The notes: generated by a model not told the origin, from the letters alone. A DNA stretch of 64,000 nucleotides from Paucisalibacillus globulus (GCF_900184735.1 NZ_LT855405.1:309315-373314); one strand, 5' to 3'; positions 45,147-54,698 are shown, numbered from the stretch's first letter. Made by a program: numbers and translations.

Positions 45147-46355
45147 ATGAAGGATATTGTGCAATTCATACAACGAATAGTGAAAGCGGTTTCAAAAATA
45201 TCTCCGTTCTCCATTAGTATTAGTGATGAAAAAGGCTATATCATAGGTGATAGTAATCCTAACCGAATCGGTACCTTACACTCCCCATCTGTTGAAGTAC
45301 TGAAGAAGAATTGCTTATTGTCATTTGATGAAGAAACCACGAAAAACATGGAGAATGTCCTACCTGGAGTGGCGATTCCACTATGTTTCGATAAAGAAAC
45401 AAAAGGTGTTCTAGGGATAATCGGAAAACCAGAAGAAGTGTTACCATATGCCAAATTAATTAAACAACATGTAGAAATGATGTGGGAAGATACTGTTCGC
45501 TAACAAATTAGTGAATTAGAGACATCGCTGTTGGATGCTTTTATTCACTATATATTAATCGATAAAGGTGGGGGTCAAGAGAAGTTTAGAGATTATTGCA
45601 GCATGCTTCAAATCAACCCATATTTACGAGGATACTGTATCTTAATCGATATAGGCGATGCCATCATCAGTCGAATGTACCAAAAGGACGAACTCTCCAA
45701 GACAGCCCAGTTCAAAGAAGAACTCCTCGACATGGTGAGTACTGCTTTTGAAAAAGAGAAAAACGATCTTGTTGCCTTTTTAAATACAGAAAAAATTCTC
45801 TTAATCAAAGCTGTACCAACCGAAGAACAGTATATGGAACAAATTCAACAATTCTATCAACAAAGCAGTAAATTACTAGAGAAACTAGCAGCCCAAGAAA
45901 CCATCGGTATCGCAGCAGGCAGCTTATCCTATTTAGAATCCATGCATACCTCCTATCACGAGGCGGAAACCCTTCTATATTACGGAAAAGAACTAAACAT
46001 ACAACCACCGATATTTTCCTATCATCAATGGAATATACTCACATCGCTACTACCATACAAACTAGATGACGACATATGCACTAATGTTAAAATTCGGATA
46101 AAAGCACTCATCAAAGAAAAGCAGTTTACTGATATAGCAAAGAGCTTCCTTCATTATTGTCAAAACAACATGAATATCACCAAAACCGCAGAAAAATTGT
46201 ACATCCATCGCAATACATTAATCTATCGATTGAAGAAAATAGAGAAGCTAACCAATCTCGATTTAAACTCGTTTGAAGATTGCACCTTGCTTTATCTTAC
46301 GTTAAAACGGATGGATATGGTGGAATATGAAAAAGGTTCAGTTGATTATAACTGA
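45147..46355 (+). pseudogene. CdaR-type sugar-diacid regulator, interrupted by an in-frame TAA
   Basis: Regulator of about 400 codons read in one frame except for a single TAA at 45501-45503. The first part (118 residues) is a diacid-recognition domain (KDIVQFIQRIVKAVSKISPFSISISDEKGYIIGDSNPNRIG). After the stop the same frame continues QISELETSLLDAFIHYILIDK, then a PucR/CdaR-like middle and a C-terminal helix-turn-helix (NITKTAEKLYIHRNTLIYRLKKIEKLTNLDL). No frameshift is needed, so one base change could account for it. The TTG at 45531 lacks a ribosome site. Either this is a recent pseudogene, two coupled half proteins, a sequencing error, or a stop that is read through. Confidence 0.8.
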
Positions 46356-46387
46356 ACCTTTTTAGGTTACGAGGGTTTCTAGATATA

Positions 46388-46573
46388 TCGCGCAAAATCC
46401 TAGTGAAGTCACGCGATGAATCTTCATTGTCACGCATCGATGAATACAAGTCGCGAGAACTCTTCGTTGCCGTGCGAGTCTCAGGTAAGTTCTCGCTACA
46501 TTCACTCAACATCGCGCAACTTTTGCTTGTTGTCGCGTGAATTTTAATAATTACAGCGCGATCACTCACAGCC
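46388..46573. repeat. Degenerate 21-bp tandem array with TCGCG starts
   Basis: Nine units begin at 46388, 46409, 46430, 46451, 46472, 46493, 46514, 46535 and 46556, exactly 21 bases apart. Most start with a form of TCGCG or TCACG, then a purine-rich and a T-rich part. It fills the gap between the convergent CdaR-type and CutC genes. A minus-strand frame is open through it but is a by-product of the period. Confidence 0.75.
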
Positions 46574-47259
46574 TACTGCAATTCCGTTAGAACTCGCTCC
46601 ATGGCACTATCCGAAAACCCATTGGCAAACGATCCACCCATTCTCACTGCACTCCCAAAATGATACTGCTCTGCCCCAACGACTTGATGAATAGACGCAA
46701 TATTATCAGGGGATAAACCGGATCCAGGCATAATCGTTGGCCCATCATACTCTTTCGAAAGGGTGATTAATTTCGCCAACTGCTCCTTACCATTTTCACA
46801 AGTTGACTCCCCACCAGATGTTAAGATCCTCTTCACATTCTTGTATTGGCGTAAAGTATGATATGCTTCTTCTTGTGACTTCACCTCATCAAAAGCACGG
46901 TGAAACGTGATATCAATACTCGGGAAAAGTCGAATAATTTCCTGTAGCATTTCTTCATTTATAGTACCATCCTCATGAAGTGCACCAAAGACAATACGAT
47001 TACCTCCAAGCTTCGTAATCATCCGAATATCATTACAAATTACTTGAAAATCAGAATCCGAATAGAAAAAATGATACCCATGTGGCCGAACCATAATTTG
47101 TACCGGGATTTCTACACTCCCCAATACTTGCTTAATCGTTCCGTAACTAGGCGTGAGTCCCCCCTCTTTCATGGCGGAGACTAACTCTAACCGACCTGCA
47201 CCTAATTGTTCTGCCTGAATGGCTTCTTCCTTATTCTGTACAATCAATTCCACTATCAT
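46573..47259 (-). CDS. cutC: CutC family protein
   Basis: TIM-barrel protein of 228 residues, complete. Family motifs: NKEEAIQAEQLGAGRLELVSAMKEGGLTPSYG, VQIMVRPHGYHFFYSDSDF, GGNRIVFGALHEDG, ITFHRAFDEV, RILTSGGES and IMPGSGLSPDNI. It was first linked to copper homeostasis in E. coli, though the biochemical role remains unclear. The start has GAGG upstream. It is a single-gene unit. Confidence 0.93.
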   Translation of the reverse strand: MIVELIVQNKEEAIQAEQLGAGRLELVSAMKEGGLTPSYGTIKQVLGSVEIPVQIMVRPHGYHFFYSDSDFQVICNDIRMITKLGGNRIVFGALHEDGTINEEMLQEIIRLFPSIDITFHRAFDEVKSQEEAYHTLRQYKNVKRILTSGGESTCENGKEQLAKLITLSKEYDGPTIMPGSGLSPDNIASIHQVVGAEQYHFGSAVRMGGSFANGFSDSAMERVLTELQ

Positions 47260-47432
47260 ATGTAATCAACCTCTTTATTTTTCTAATCCCTTTATTATAT
47301 CCTACCTTTTACTTGAACTAAAGATTATAGGTTATTAACTTAAGGATACTCAGTTAAATTATCTAATGGAGTATCACTCAATCGAGAAGGAGTCTTTATA
47401 AAAAAAGGCGAATAATTAACCATTATATTTCT

Positions 47433-48617
47433 CTACTCCCACCACCAATCCTCAAATATAAACTCGCCATCTTCCGTCATAATCCGATTATAATCCAATT
47501 CAACCACTCCACCTGGCAAAGCCCGTACGAATACCAATTCATTGTTTCTAACCTGGAAAATATCGACCAGGATGCCACCTTCACTATGCTCATACAGCAG
47601 TTCAAGCCAGCCGTCTCCATTAATATCATATAACATCAGAATAGACTCACCATCTAATAGGAATTTTTCATACATCTCTACTCCTTCAAACTCAAGGGTG
47701 ATATATACCTCACTGTTTAGATACGGATCATCCAAGACAGGCCCACCACTTAAGGTAACCATCTCATAAATACCATCAAAGTTAATATCAACATCCTTAG
47801 AAACAGAGAAATCAAATACAGATGGAGCTACCAGTTCGTAATAATAGCCATCAGGCGCATCGTCCCATCCGGCATCTTCCACTTCCGCACTTTCATCAAA
47901 ACTTTCGCTTTCATCTACCACAGCTTCTGTGACTTCATCTTCTGATACATCATACTCTTCTACAGTTGTATAAAATTCCTTCGGTTCTGGTTCGACAATT
48001 GGAGGAATATAAAAAATGCCAAACGTGATAATTCCATAAACCACATATGCTAAAACACCTAGCCAAAAGCCACCCCAGCTTGGACCACTACTAATCTTTA
48101 ATATTGCCCCAGCCTTATCCCCATATTTTTGCTTCAGCTTCTTCACTTTCCGCTTCGCATGGTTCTCATACATGTTATTTCCATTCATTCCTAGAAATAA
48201 AGACAAAGCCGCTCCAATTCCCACATCAATTAATATACTTTCAATCGCCAAGAGTTGCACAGTTAAATCTATTAAAATATAAAACGTAAAAAGTCCGATA
48301 ATAAAACCATACATTCTCCTGTAACCGACCCAGAATATAGTCAGAAAGAAAGCAGCCCAATTCCAAGTAATTCCTCCCTTCAACCATTTTCCTAAGTAGT
48401 AATCCGCTTTGTACTTTCCAACATAATTTACTAATAACTCATCATCCGTCATCGGAACATCGTTCGTACTCTGCACCACTTTTTCCCTATTCACATCACT
48501 ATGTAATACCTCATGTCTACTCCCTTCATATGTATCACCATTAAATAACTCTTTCCCACAGGAGAAACAAAACCTAGCATCCTCACTCTGCCTCTTCCCA
48601 CAATGAATACAATACAA
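47433..48617 (-). CDS. Zinc-ribbon + DUF2628 membrane protein with C-terminal repeat-like domain
   Basis: Protein of 394 residues. The N-terminal zinc ribbon is CIHCGKRQSEDARFCFSCGKEL (C-x2-C-x11-C-x2-C). The middle is DUF2628-like (KGGITWNWAAFFLTIFWVGYRRMYGFIIGLFTFYIL) with about four membrane segments. After an acidic linker, residues about 265-394 form a domain with SKDVDINFDGIYEMV and MLYDINGDGWLELLYEH, calcium-loop-like DxNxDG phrases similar to VCBS/FG-GAP units. The start is TTG with GGGGGTGGG upstream. Function unknown. Confidence 0.78.
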   Translation of the reverse strand: MYCIHCGKRQSEDARFCFSCGKELFNGDTYEGSRHEVLHSDVNREKVVQSTNDVPMTDDELLVNYVGKYKADYYLGKWLKGGITWNWAAFFLTIFWVGYRRMYGFIIGLFTFYILIDLTVQLLAIESILIDVGIGAALSLFLGMNGNNMYENHAKRKVKKLKQKYGDKAGAILKISSGPSWGGFWLGVLAYVVYGIITFGIFYIPPIVEPEPKEFYTTVEEYDVSEDEVTEAVVDESESFDESAEVEDAGWDDAPDGYYYELVAPSVFDFSVSKDVDINFDGIYEMVTLSGGPVLDDPYLNSEVYITLEFEGVEMYEKFLLDGESILMLYDINGDGWLELLYEHSEGGILVDIFQVRNNELVFVRALPGGVVELDYNRIMTEDGEFIFEDWWWE

Positions 48618-48699
48618 AAACCCACCCCCATCTAGTTACCACTACTTTTGAACTAGTACCTAATAATTATAGCATGGCAAGTAAACAGCCCGTGAGTAC

Positions 48700-48718
48700 G
48701 GTGCCTGTCACTCCCCGA
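48700..48718 (+). repeat. REP element copy 7
   Basis: GGTGCCTGTCACTCCCCGA then ATTTTGTCGAACGAAATCCATCC, closely like the flank of copy 1. Confidence 0.85.
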
Positions 48719-48821
48719 ATTTTGTCGAACGAAATCCATCCAAGCCAATTTTTAAAATAAAGAAGGAAACAGAGATTTTTTTTAGAATATGTATAGTAGA
48801 GGCAAATAAAGGAGTAATGAC

Positions 48822-49277
48822 ATGAATTGGAACCCACTAATAGATCCAGGAGATAAGAGAATAGTAGAGTTCTTAACAGATCTTGAAATTACCAGAATCA
48901 AGCAGCTGGAAAGTAAATTCACAAGCACTACAAAAAGAAGCGAACAACTTAAATTTGAAAAGGAAATATTAAATATTTATTTAATGGCAATTGAACGAAA
49001 TAAAAAGAAAAAATGGAAACTAGGAGATTGGCTTAATGAAGTGGAAGCAGGCGAAGTCAATAGGTTAAGAGATGAGATAATTCATTCGGAGAACCCATTC
49101 TATTATGAAGCAATGATTTATCAAGTTTATTTAGAAAGTATTAGTCGACAAATACAGTTTAATCAGGAGAGTGAAGTAAGGAAATTGATTAATTCAATGA
49201 AACAAACGACAAAGAATGATGAGGCAGATGGGCTAGCGACGAATATAACAGAATTGTTGAGAGGTGCAGGTAGTTAG
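48822..49277 (+). CDS. Hypothetical helical protein (151 aa)
   Basis: Soluble, charged, alpha-helical protein of 151 residues. It begins with NPLIDPGDKRIVEFLTDLEITRIKQLESKF and has a basic middle (RNKKKKWKLGDWLNEVE). AAAGGAG stands seven bases before the ATG, and a terminator follows, so it is a real one-gene unit. No known domain is recognised. Confidence 0.72.
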   Translation: MNWNPLIDPGDKRIVEFLTDLEITRIKQLESKFTSTTKRSEQLKFEKEILNIYLMAIERNKKKKWKLGDWLNEVEAGEVNRLRDEIIHSENPFYYEAMIYQVYLESISRQIQFNQESEVRKLINSMKQTTKNDEADGLATNITELLRGAGS

Positions 49278-49288
49278 AATTCCAGATA

Positions 49289-49326
49289 CAAAAAAAGCTC
49301 TAGTAACTTCCATACTAGAGCTTCAT
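49289..49326 (+). terminator. Terminator
   Basis: AAGCTCTAGTA pairs with TACTAGAGCTT, after an A-run and before the end of the RpiB operon. Confidence 0.8.
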
Positions 49327-49387
49327 TATAATAATTATTGTGTAAGCGCTTAACTATCATCTACACTTCCCAAGTTGTTTCCTATAA

Positions 49388-49840
49388 CTACTTGCTATTT
49401 TGAGCATCCATCTCATTTAGCATTTCAACTCGACGTCTGAATTCTTCTTTTGTACTAAATTCTGCTGTTAGGAATGTTTTCACTAAATCAAGGGCTAACT
49501 TGTCGCCTACGATCTGCGCTCCAATAGCCATCACATTCACGTTATCATGCTCTACACATTGGTGGGCACTATAGATATCATGACATACAGAAGCCCTGAT
49601 TCCAGGTACCTTATTAGCTGCAATACTAGCCCCAACACCAGTACCACATACCATAATTCCTCTTTCAGCTTCCCCGTCCAGAATAGATTGACATACCTTC
49701 TTTGTAATTACTGGAAAGTCAACTGGTTCTGGATTATAAGAACCAAAATCTGTCACCTCATGTCCTTGAGACTCTAAAAAATCAACAATAGGTTTTTTTA
49801 ATGGAAAACCAGCGTGATCTGAACCAATCGAAATACGCAT
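49388..49840 (-). CDS. rpiB: Ribose-5-phosphate isomerase B (RpiB/LacAB family)
   Basis: Sugar-phosphate isomerase of about 150 residues. Motifs: ISIGSDHAGFPLKKPIVDFLESQGHEVTDFG, the active-site loop GIMVCGTGVGASIAANKVPGIRAS with the catalytic cysteine, HDIYSAHQCVEHDNVNVMAIGAQIVG. It would interconvert ribose 5-phosphate and ribulose 5-phosphate or act on a related aldose phosphate. It is the last gene of the LacI-ribokinase-TRAP operon, which suggests that it acts on the sugar phosphate made there. Two ATG codons are adjacent; the second has better spacing from GGAG. Confidence 0.9.
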   Translation of the reverse strand: MRISIGSDHAGFPLKKPIVDFLESQGHEVTDFGSYNPEPVDFPVITKKVCQSILDGEAERGIMVCGTGVGASIAANKVPGIRASVCHDIYSAHQCVEHDNVNVMAIGAQIVGDKLALDLVKTFLTAEFSTKEEFRRRVEMLNEMDAQNSK

Positions 49841-49866
49841 CATAATCTCTCCTTTTTCATCTATTA

Positions 49867-51141
49867 TTATCTTAGTATTTCAGGTAACCATAACGTCAAC
49901 TTTGGAATTAGAATAACTAGTAATAACACAACTACATTCGCTAGGAAGAACGGCATGGTTTCTTTAATAACTGCACCTATTTTTTCTTTACTTATCGAAG
50001 TGACGATAAACAAGACCACTCCAATAGGCGGTGTTAACAATCCAAGCGTCAGATTAATAACCACAATCATGGTCATCTGAATTGGATCAATACCTAACAT
50101 TCCACCTAATGTTAAGACCGTTGGTAATACAATAACAATGGCTGCGATAGTTTCCATTACTGCTCCAACAACAAATAACACTAGATTTACTAATAAAAGT
50201 GCAATGATTGGGACAACCGTAATTAATAAGATAGACTCGGATACCAACTGCGGAATTCTTTCATTTGCTATAATCCAGCCATACGTTGCAGCAAATCCTA
50301 CAACTACTAAAACGGTTCCGGTAAAAGTAGCCGTCTCAATACAAGATTTATAGAAAGCCTTGAATGTTACATCTCGTCGGATAATAAAACCTAATATTAA
50401 AGCGGCAAATACACCCATCGCACCCGCTTCTGTCGGTGTAAATAAACCACTAAGAATTCCAAATAAAACAAACGCTATAACTAACAGTTCCCAAATACAG
50501 TTCTTAAAAGCTACCCAAACCTTTTGCAACTCAAATCGACTAGACTTCGGAAACTTACGACGAACCGCTATTATGTATGCCGTAACCATCATCGCAATAC
50601 CCATTAATATTCCTGGAATGACTCCAGCTAGAAACAGTTCATAGACTGACAAACCTGCCGTTACACCGGCAATAATAATATTAATACTTGGCGGAATTAT
50701 CGGCCCTACAACCGAAGAAGCCCCAGTAACCGCTGCTGAATATGGGCCCGGATAGCCCTCTTTTTTCATAGCAGGAATTAATGTTTTCCCTAATCCAGCC
50801 GTATCCGCTACAGCTGTTCCAGAAATACCTGCAAATAACATACTAATCCCAACGTTGGCGATACCAAGTCCACCACGAATAAACCCGACAATGGAAACGA
50901 CAAAGGTAATAAGACGTTGGGTTGCACTGCCCGAATTCAGGATTGCAGCTAGCAATAAATAAAATGGAATAGCTAACAGGGAAAATGATGTTAACTGGGT
51001 TGTAATCCGCTGTGCCACCAGCACTGAAGGGATATCATTTAATAGAATATATAGTAAAGACGACAAACCAATGACAATAAAAATTGGAAACCTTAAGATT
51101 AGAAGGACTATAAAACTAATGATCATGACTGCTAATGCCAT
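49867..51141 (-). CDS. TRAP transporter large membrane subunit (DctM)
   Basis: Integral membrane protein of 424 residues with about 12 helices, the ion-coupled carrier of a TRAP importer. The DctM pattern is clear: RFPIFIVIGLSSLLYILL, GISGTAVADTAGLGKTLIPAMKKEGYPGPYSAAVTGASSVVGPIIPPSINIIIAG, and FTPTEAGAMGVFAALILG. It lies 26 bases after the DctQ gene. It uses a Na+ gradient rather than ATP. Confidence 0.93.
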   Translation of the reverse strand: MALAVMIISFIVLLILRFPIFIVIGLSSLLYILLNDIPSVLVAQRITTQLTSFSLLAIPFYLLLAAILNSGSATQRLITFVVSIVGFIRGGLGIANVGISMLFAGISGTAVADTAGLGKTLIPAMKKEGYPGPYSAAVTGASSVVGPIIPPSINIIIAGVTAGLSVYELFLAGVIPGILMGIAMMVTAYIIAVRRKFPKSSRFELQKVWVAFKNCIWELLVIAFVLFGILSGLFTPTEAGAMGVFAALILGFIIRRDVTFKAFYKSCIETATFTGTVLVVVGFAATYGWIIANERIPQLVSESILLITVVPIIALLLVNLVLFVVGAVMETIAAIVIVLPTVLTLGGMLGIDPIQMTMIVVINLTLGLLTPPIGVVLFIVTSISKEKIGAVIKETMPFFLANVVVLLLVILIPKLTLWLPEILR

Positions 51142-51167
51142 TTGAATCCCCCTCCTTTATTAATAGA

Positions 51168-51653
51168 TTATGTAGTACGTTTCGTATTTTTTATCTCCAG
51201 GAAGGATCGAACAAATAGTTTCGTATAATAGTAGAACATAATGATCATCCCAACAAAGATACTACTTTGATACCAAAACATTGAAATATCTAATCTAGCA
51301 GAAAAAGCAGTTCGTCCGCTCCATGCTAGGTCAATACTTACATAAGCAATAAAAATTAAAAATACACAAATGATGCCATAAACTACAACTTGAATATAAG
51401 AGCGAAATTTTTCTGGTAATTTTTCAAAAAAGTAATCCATACTTAAATGAGTATTATTACCTGCAGCAATCGCAGCACCAATATTGGTTAACCAAATTAA
51501 GAGAAGTGTGGCAACTTCTTCCCCACTCCACACTGGAATTCGATCTAAAAATTGTCTTGAAAAAACTTGAACAAACATGATGCCTACTAAAGCAATTACT
51601 ATGATAAAAGCAAGAACCTCTAGGAACTTCATGAGGCTGATTTTTTCTTTCAT
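51168..51653 (-). CDS. TRAP transporter small membrane subunit (DctQ)
   Basis: Membrane protein of 161 residues with four helices. Typical pieces are FSRQFLDRIPVWSGEEVATLLLIWLTNIGAAIAAGNNTHLSMDYFFEKLP. It pairs with DctM to form the membrane part of the importer. It lies 43 bases after the DctP gene. Confidence 0.92.
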   Translation of the reverse strand: MKEKISLMKFLEVLAFIIVIALVGIMFVQVFSRQFLDRIPVWSGEEVATLLLIWLTNIGAAIAAGNNTHLSMDYFFEKLPEKFRSYIQVVVYGIICVFLIFIAYVSIDLAWSGRTAFSARLDISMFWYQSSIFVGMIIMFYYYTKLFVRSFLEIKNTKRTT

Positions 51654-51696
51654 CTTAGTTCCTCCTTACAAGTGCAGGGGGAAATCCCCCCTCGCA

Positions 51697-52674
51697 CTAT
51701 TTTATACTGTTTACTTTTTCAATCCATTCTTGCATTAGATCATCGTAACCTGTGTATGCTTCAGCTGCTTTTTCAGCAAATTCTGCAGTATTAACTTCTG
51801 TGATTTCAACACCAGCATCTTCTAGACCTTGAATAGCTTCATCTAATTCCTTCTTATGAAGCTCACTTTCAAATGCTTGTGTTTCTTCTGCCGCTTCTTG
51901 GATTGCCTCTTTTTGTTCATCTGTTAGCTTGCTATAGATATCTTCACTTACTAGTAAGTATGCAGCTTGGAATTGGTGATTCGAAAGAGTGATATAGTCC
52001 TGCACTTCATAGAATTTATCAGAATAAATTTGTGTTAATGGATTCTCTTGTGCATCAATAACTTTTTGTTGTAATGCTGAATACACTTCTGAAATCGGCA
52101 ATGTCACAACTCTTGCTCCCATTGCTTCAAATGCTGGTGGTGCTGTTGGAGACTCTGGTACACGAATATTTAGTCCCTCTAAATCTTCAACTGATTCAAT
52201 CTTCTCGTTACTAGAGATTTGTCTTGGAGCGCGCATGAAATACGTAAGTGGTCGGAAACCTTCTTCAATCATAAGTTGATCGAGCTCTTCCCCATGCTCA
52301 CTTGCCAAAAATTCACCTAAATGATCTTGATTTTCAAATAAGTATGGAATCCCAAAAATACCAATCTCTTCAACCCAAGCAGATACTGGTTCTAAACTTA
52401 CAGTACCGCCCATAGTTCCATTTTTCATACCTTCTAATGCTTCTCTTTGTGTTCCTAATGATGCGGAATCATGAACCTCTACAACAACACTTCCATCTGT
52501 CTTTTCTTCTACTAACTCAGCAAACTTATTAGTTGCTTCAACCCAGATATGACTCGCAGGCTGGTCTAACGAGTACTTAATTTCAACTACATCATCACCT
52601 GATGATTCTGAACCACAGGCTGCAAGAAACCCAATTAAAGTAATTAAACTAACTATTAATAATAACTTTTTCAT
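51697..52674 (-). CDS. TRAP transporter substrate-binding lipoprotein (DctP)
   Basis: Extracellular binding protein of 325 residues. A lipobox is present (GFLAAC, cysteine near residue 20), so it is membrane-tethered. The DctP fold is seen in GTQREALEGMKNGTMGG, EDLEGLNIRVPESPTAPPAFEAMGARVVTLPISEVYSALQQKVIDAQENPL. The arginine in NIRVPESP normally grips a carboxylate, so a sugar acid or carboxylated sugar should be considered. Its ATG overlaps the TAA of the ribokinase gene by one base (TAATG). Confidence 0.92.
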   Translation of the reverse strand: MKKLLLIVSLITLIGFLAACGSESSGDDVVEIKYSLDQPASHIWVEATNKFAELVEEKTDGSVVVEVHDSASLGTQREALEGMKNGTMGGTVSLEPVSAWVEEIGIFGIPYLFENQDHLGEFLASEHGEELDQLMIEEGFRPLTYFMRAPRQISSNEKIESVEDLEGLNIRVPESPTAPPAFEAMGARVVTLPISEVYSALQQKVIDAQENPLTQIYSDKFYEVQDYITLSNHQFQAAYLLVSEDIYSKLTDEQKEAIQEAAEETQAFESELHKKELDEAIQGLEDAGVEITEVNTAEFAEKAAEAYTGYDDLMQEWIEKVNSIK

Positions 52675-53609
52675 TAAAAATTCCCCTTTTCTTTATTAGA
52701 TATAAACTTTTCAACTTCTTCAATAGTAGGCATTCCTGTCTGCGCACCTAGTTTTGTAACAGACAAAGCTGCTGCTGAATTGGCATATTCAATCGCATCC
52801 TGGATTGAATTACCCATTGCAATCGATACAGCAAAAGCTGCATTAAAAGTGTCTCCCGCTCCAGTCGTATCGATTGTTTTAACTGAACAAGCTTCAACAT
52901 GCTGTAGACTACTAGATGAATCTCCATAATACACACCACGTTCTCCGCAAGTCATAATGACATAATTAGATCCAAGGTTATACATGTTAGTAAATAATGA
53001 TTCCAGACTTGCTTCCTCAGATTCAGAAGTTAAAAAAGCAATCTCGGACTCGTTTGGTGTAATATAAGTAATCTTCCTTAGTATCTCCTTTGTTAACTTC
53101 GCTGCAGGAGCAGGATTTAAAATAATTGGTACTCCCTTTTGATAAGCAATATGTACTGCTGCTTCCACTGTTTCAATCGGTATCTCCAACTGCAGAACCA
53201 CAACATCTGATTTGTGTATTATCTCTTCTAAAGCCTGTATATGTTCTGGTCTAAGTGAGGAGTTAGCCCCAGGAACCACAATAATCGCATTGTCATCCTC
53301 AGCTACCGTAATATTAGCAATACCAGTCTCTACTCTGGAATTAACAACCACATGATTCACATTGACACTTTCTTTGGTTAAATTATCGATGACTTGTTTT
53401 CCATAGTCATCTTGCCCTACACATCCAATAAATGTTACTTCTGCACCCAATCTAGATGCAGCTACAGCTTGGTTTGCACCTTTTCCACCAGGAAACTGAT
53501 GAAATCTTTTACCTAATAATGTCTCACCAAGTTTTGGATATCGGTTTGTTTCTGTTACTAAATCGATATTGGCACTACCGATTACCGTTATCTTTGGATT
53601 TTGCACCAT
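52674..53609 (-). CDS. rbsK: Ribokinase (PfkB family)
   Basis: Sugar kinase of about 311 residues. PfkB signatures: VIGSANIDLVTETNRYPKLGETLLGKRFHQFPGGKGANQAVAASRLGAEVTFIGCVG at the N-terminus and KTIDTTGAGDTFNAAFAVSIA with the catalytic aspartate at the C-terminus. It phosphorylates ribose or a like pentose after uptake. The ATG at 53609 is preferred over a GTG 13 codons earlier that has no ribosome site, although AAAGGAG is 14 bases from it. It overlaps the end of the LacI gene. Confidence 0.88.
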   Translation of the reverse strand: MVQNPKITVIGSANIDLVTETNRYPKLGETLLGKRFHQFPGGKGANQAVAASRLGAEVTFIGCVGQDDYGKQVIDNLTKESVNVNHVVVNSRVETGIANITVAEDDNAIIVVPGANSSLRPEHIQALEEIIHKSDVVVLQLEIPIETVEAAVHIAYQKGVPIILNPAPAAKLTKEILRKITYITPNESEIAFLTSESEEASLESLFTNMYNLGSNYVIMTCGERGVYYGDSSSSLQHVEACSVKTIDTTGAGDTFNAAFAVSIAMGNSIQDAIEYANSAAALSVTKLGAQTGMPTIEEVEKFISNKEKGNF

Positions 53610-54609
53610 CTTCGCATCCTGGTCTCCTTTTTCTATTCGTTGACTCACGCTGAATTAACGTCACATCAAATTCTATATCTCTACTCTCTGTTTCATTGCC
53701 TTCAATTTCTTTAATAATTTGATTGGTAGCTTCTTTTCCCATTTCATAGATTGGTTGCTTGATAGTACTTAGCTCTGGAATAATCATATTGGTTAACGAT
53801 ATTCCATCGAAACCAATGACTGCTATATCTTCTGGAACACTTAATCCAAATGAATGAATAGCCTTTAAACAACCAATCGCCATTAAATCATTTCCAGCAA
53901 AAATGCCATCAATACCTATGTTCTGGTTCAGTAACTCCTTAGTAGCTGTTATTGCATCCTCCAATTGGTAATTAGCATAAGCCACTAATTTCTTATCAAA
54001 CCATTCCATATCTTCCACGACAGATTGGTACCCTTCCAAACGCTGTTGGGCAGTGAACACATCTTTCGGTCCTGCCAGATGTGCAATTTTGGTACATCCT
54101 TGCTCCAGTAAATGTTCAGTAGCAAGTACCCCACCATAATAATTATTAACTCGGATACTTGAATTTCTAGGATTTGCCCCACGATCCAGTAGTACCATAG
54201 GAAGATTGACATGCTTATAATCCTCTTCTACATAAGAATCTGACGCTAAAATAATTCCATCTACATATTTACTTTGAAGCATTTCAATTTGCTCAATCTC
54301 ATTCTTCAATGTCCCAGAAGAGTTACAAAGGATCATGGTATAACCATTACTATTTGCCACTTCCTCTACCGCCTTAGCTAGTTCTGGGAAAAAAGGATTT
54401 GTAATATCCGGCAAGATTAGACCGATTGTCTTCGTTTTCTTATTATTTAAACTAACCGCTATAGCACTTGGTCTATAGTTTAACTCCTGTATTGCATGCT
54501 GCACTTTTTCAAAAGTACTTTCCTTAACATAACCATTCTTATTTATTACACGGGAGACAGTTGCTACTGAAACCCCTGCCTTTTTTGCTACTTCTTTTAT
54601 CGTTACCAT
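53575..54609 (-). CDS. LacI-family repressor of the sugar operon
   Basis: Transcription factor of about 344 residues. The N-terminal LacI helix-turn-helix (TIKEVAKKAGVSVATVSRVINKNGYVKESTFEKV) and hinge (LNYRPSAIAVSLNNKKTKTIGLILPDITNPFF) are complete; the effector domain resembles the RbsR group. AAGGGG seven bases before ATG 54609 decides the start. It is the first gene of the operon and probably represses itself and the rest through two inverted-repeat operators at 54627-54641 and 54671-54685. Confidence 0.92.
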   Translation of the reverse strand: MVTIKEVAKKAGVSVATVSRVINKNGYVKESTFEKVQHAIQELNYRPSAIAVSLNNKKTKTIGLILPDITNPFFPELAKAVEEVANSNGYTMILCNSSGTLKNEIEQIEMLQSKYVDGIILASDSYVEEDYKHVNLPMVLLDRGANPRNSSIRVNNYYGGVLATEHLLEQGCTKIAHLAGPKDVFTAQQRLEGYQSVVEDMEWFDKKLVAYANYQLEDAITATKELLNQNIGIDGIFAGNDLMAIGCLKAIHSFGLSVPEDIAVIGFDGISLTNMIIPELSTIKQPIYEMGKEATNQIIKEIEGNETESRDIEFDVTLIQRESTNRKRRPGCEDGAKSKDNGNR

Positions 54610-54626
54610 ATGTATTCCCCTTAACA

Positions 54627-54641
54627 TGTAACCGGTACCAT
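54627..54641. promoter_or_regulatory. LacI-family operator 1
   Basis: TGTAACCGGTACCAT, with the central CCGG palindrome typical of LacI/RbsR operators. It lies 44 bases from the second copy, about four helical turns, which would suit looping or cooperative binding. Confidence 0.7.
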
Positions 54642-54670
54642 ATTACCTCTAAAAAAAAGACCTCCTTTTC

Positions 54671-54685
54671 TGTAACCGGTTTCAT
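54671..54685. promoter_or_regulatory. LacI-family operator 2
   Basis: TGTAACCGGTTTCAT, nearly the same as operator 1. It lies just downstream of the promoter, at about +7 to +21. Confidence 0.72.
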
Positions 54686-54698
54686 AATCCTGTTTACC

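Noticed and set aside
45501..45509. Programmed stop readthrough at TAA CAA
   Set aside because: The context only partly resembles viral CAA-TAG-CAA-TTA signals; mutation or sequence error is simpler.
46297..46569. 90-codon minus-strand frame over the TCGCG array
   Set aside because: A 21-base period is a multiple of three, so a frame stays open by chance. There is no ribosome site, and it overlaps the CdaR-type gene end.
46388..46573. CRISPR array
   Set aside because: Units are degenerate along their whole length, 21 bases, without constant repeats and unique spacers; no cas genes. The same holds for 55624-55800 and 63126-63585.
49341..49356. cre site TGTAAGCGCTTAAC
   Set aside because: The last two fixed bases do not fit, and it lies between two convergent 3' ends, away from any promoter.
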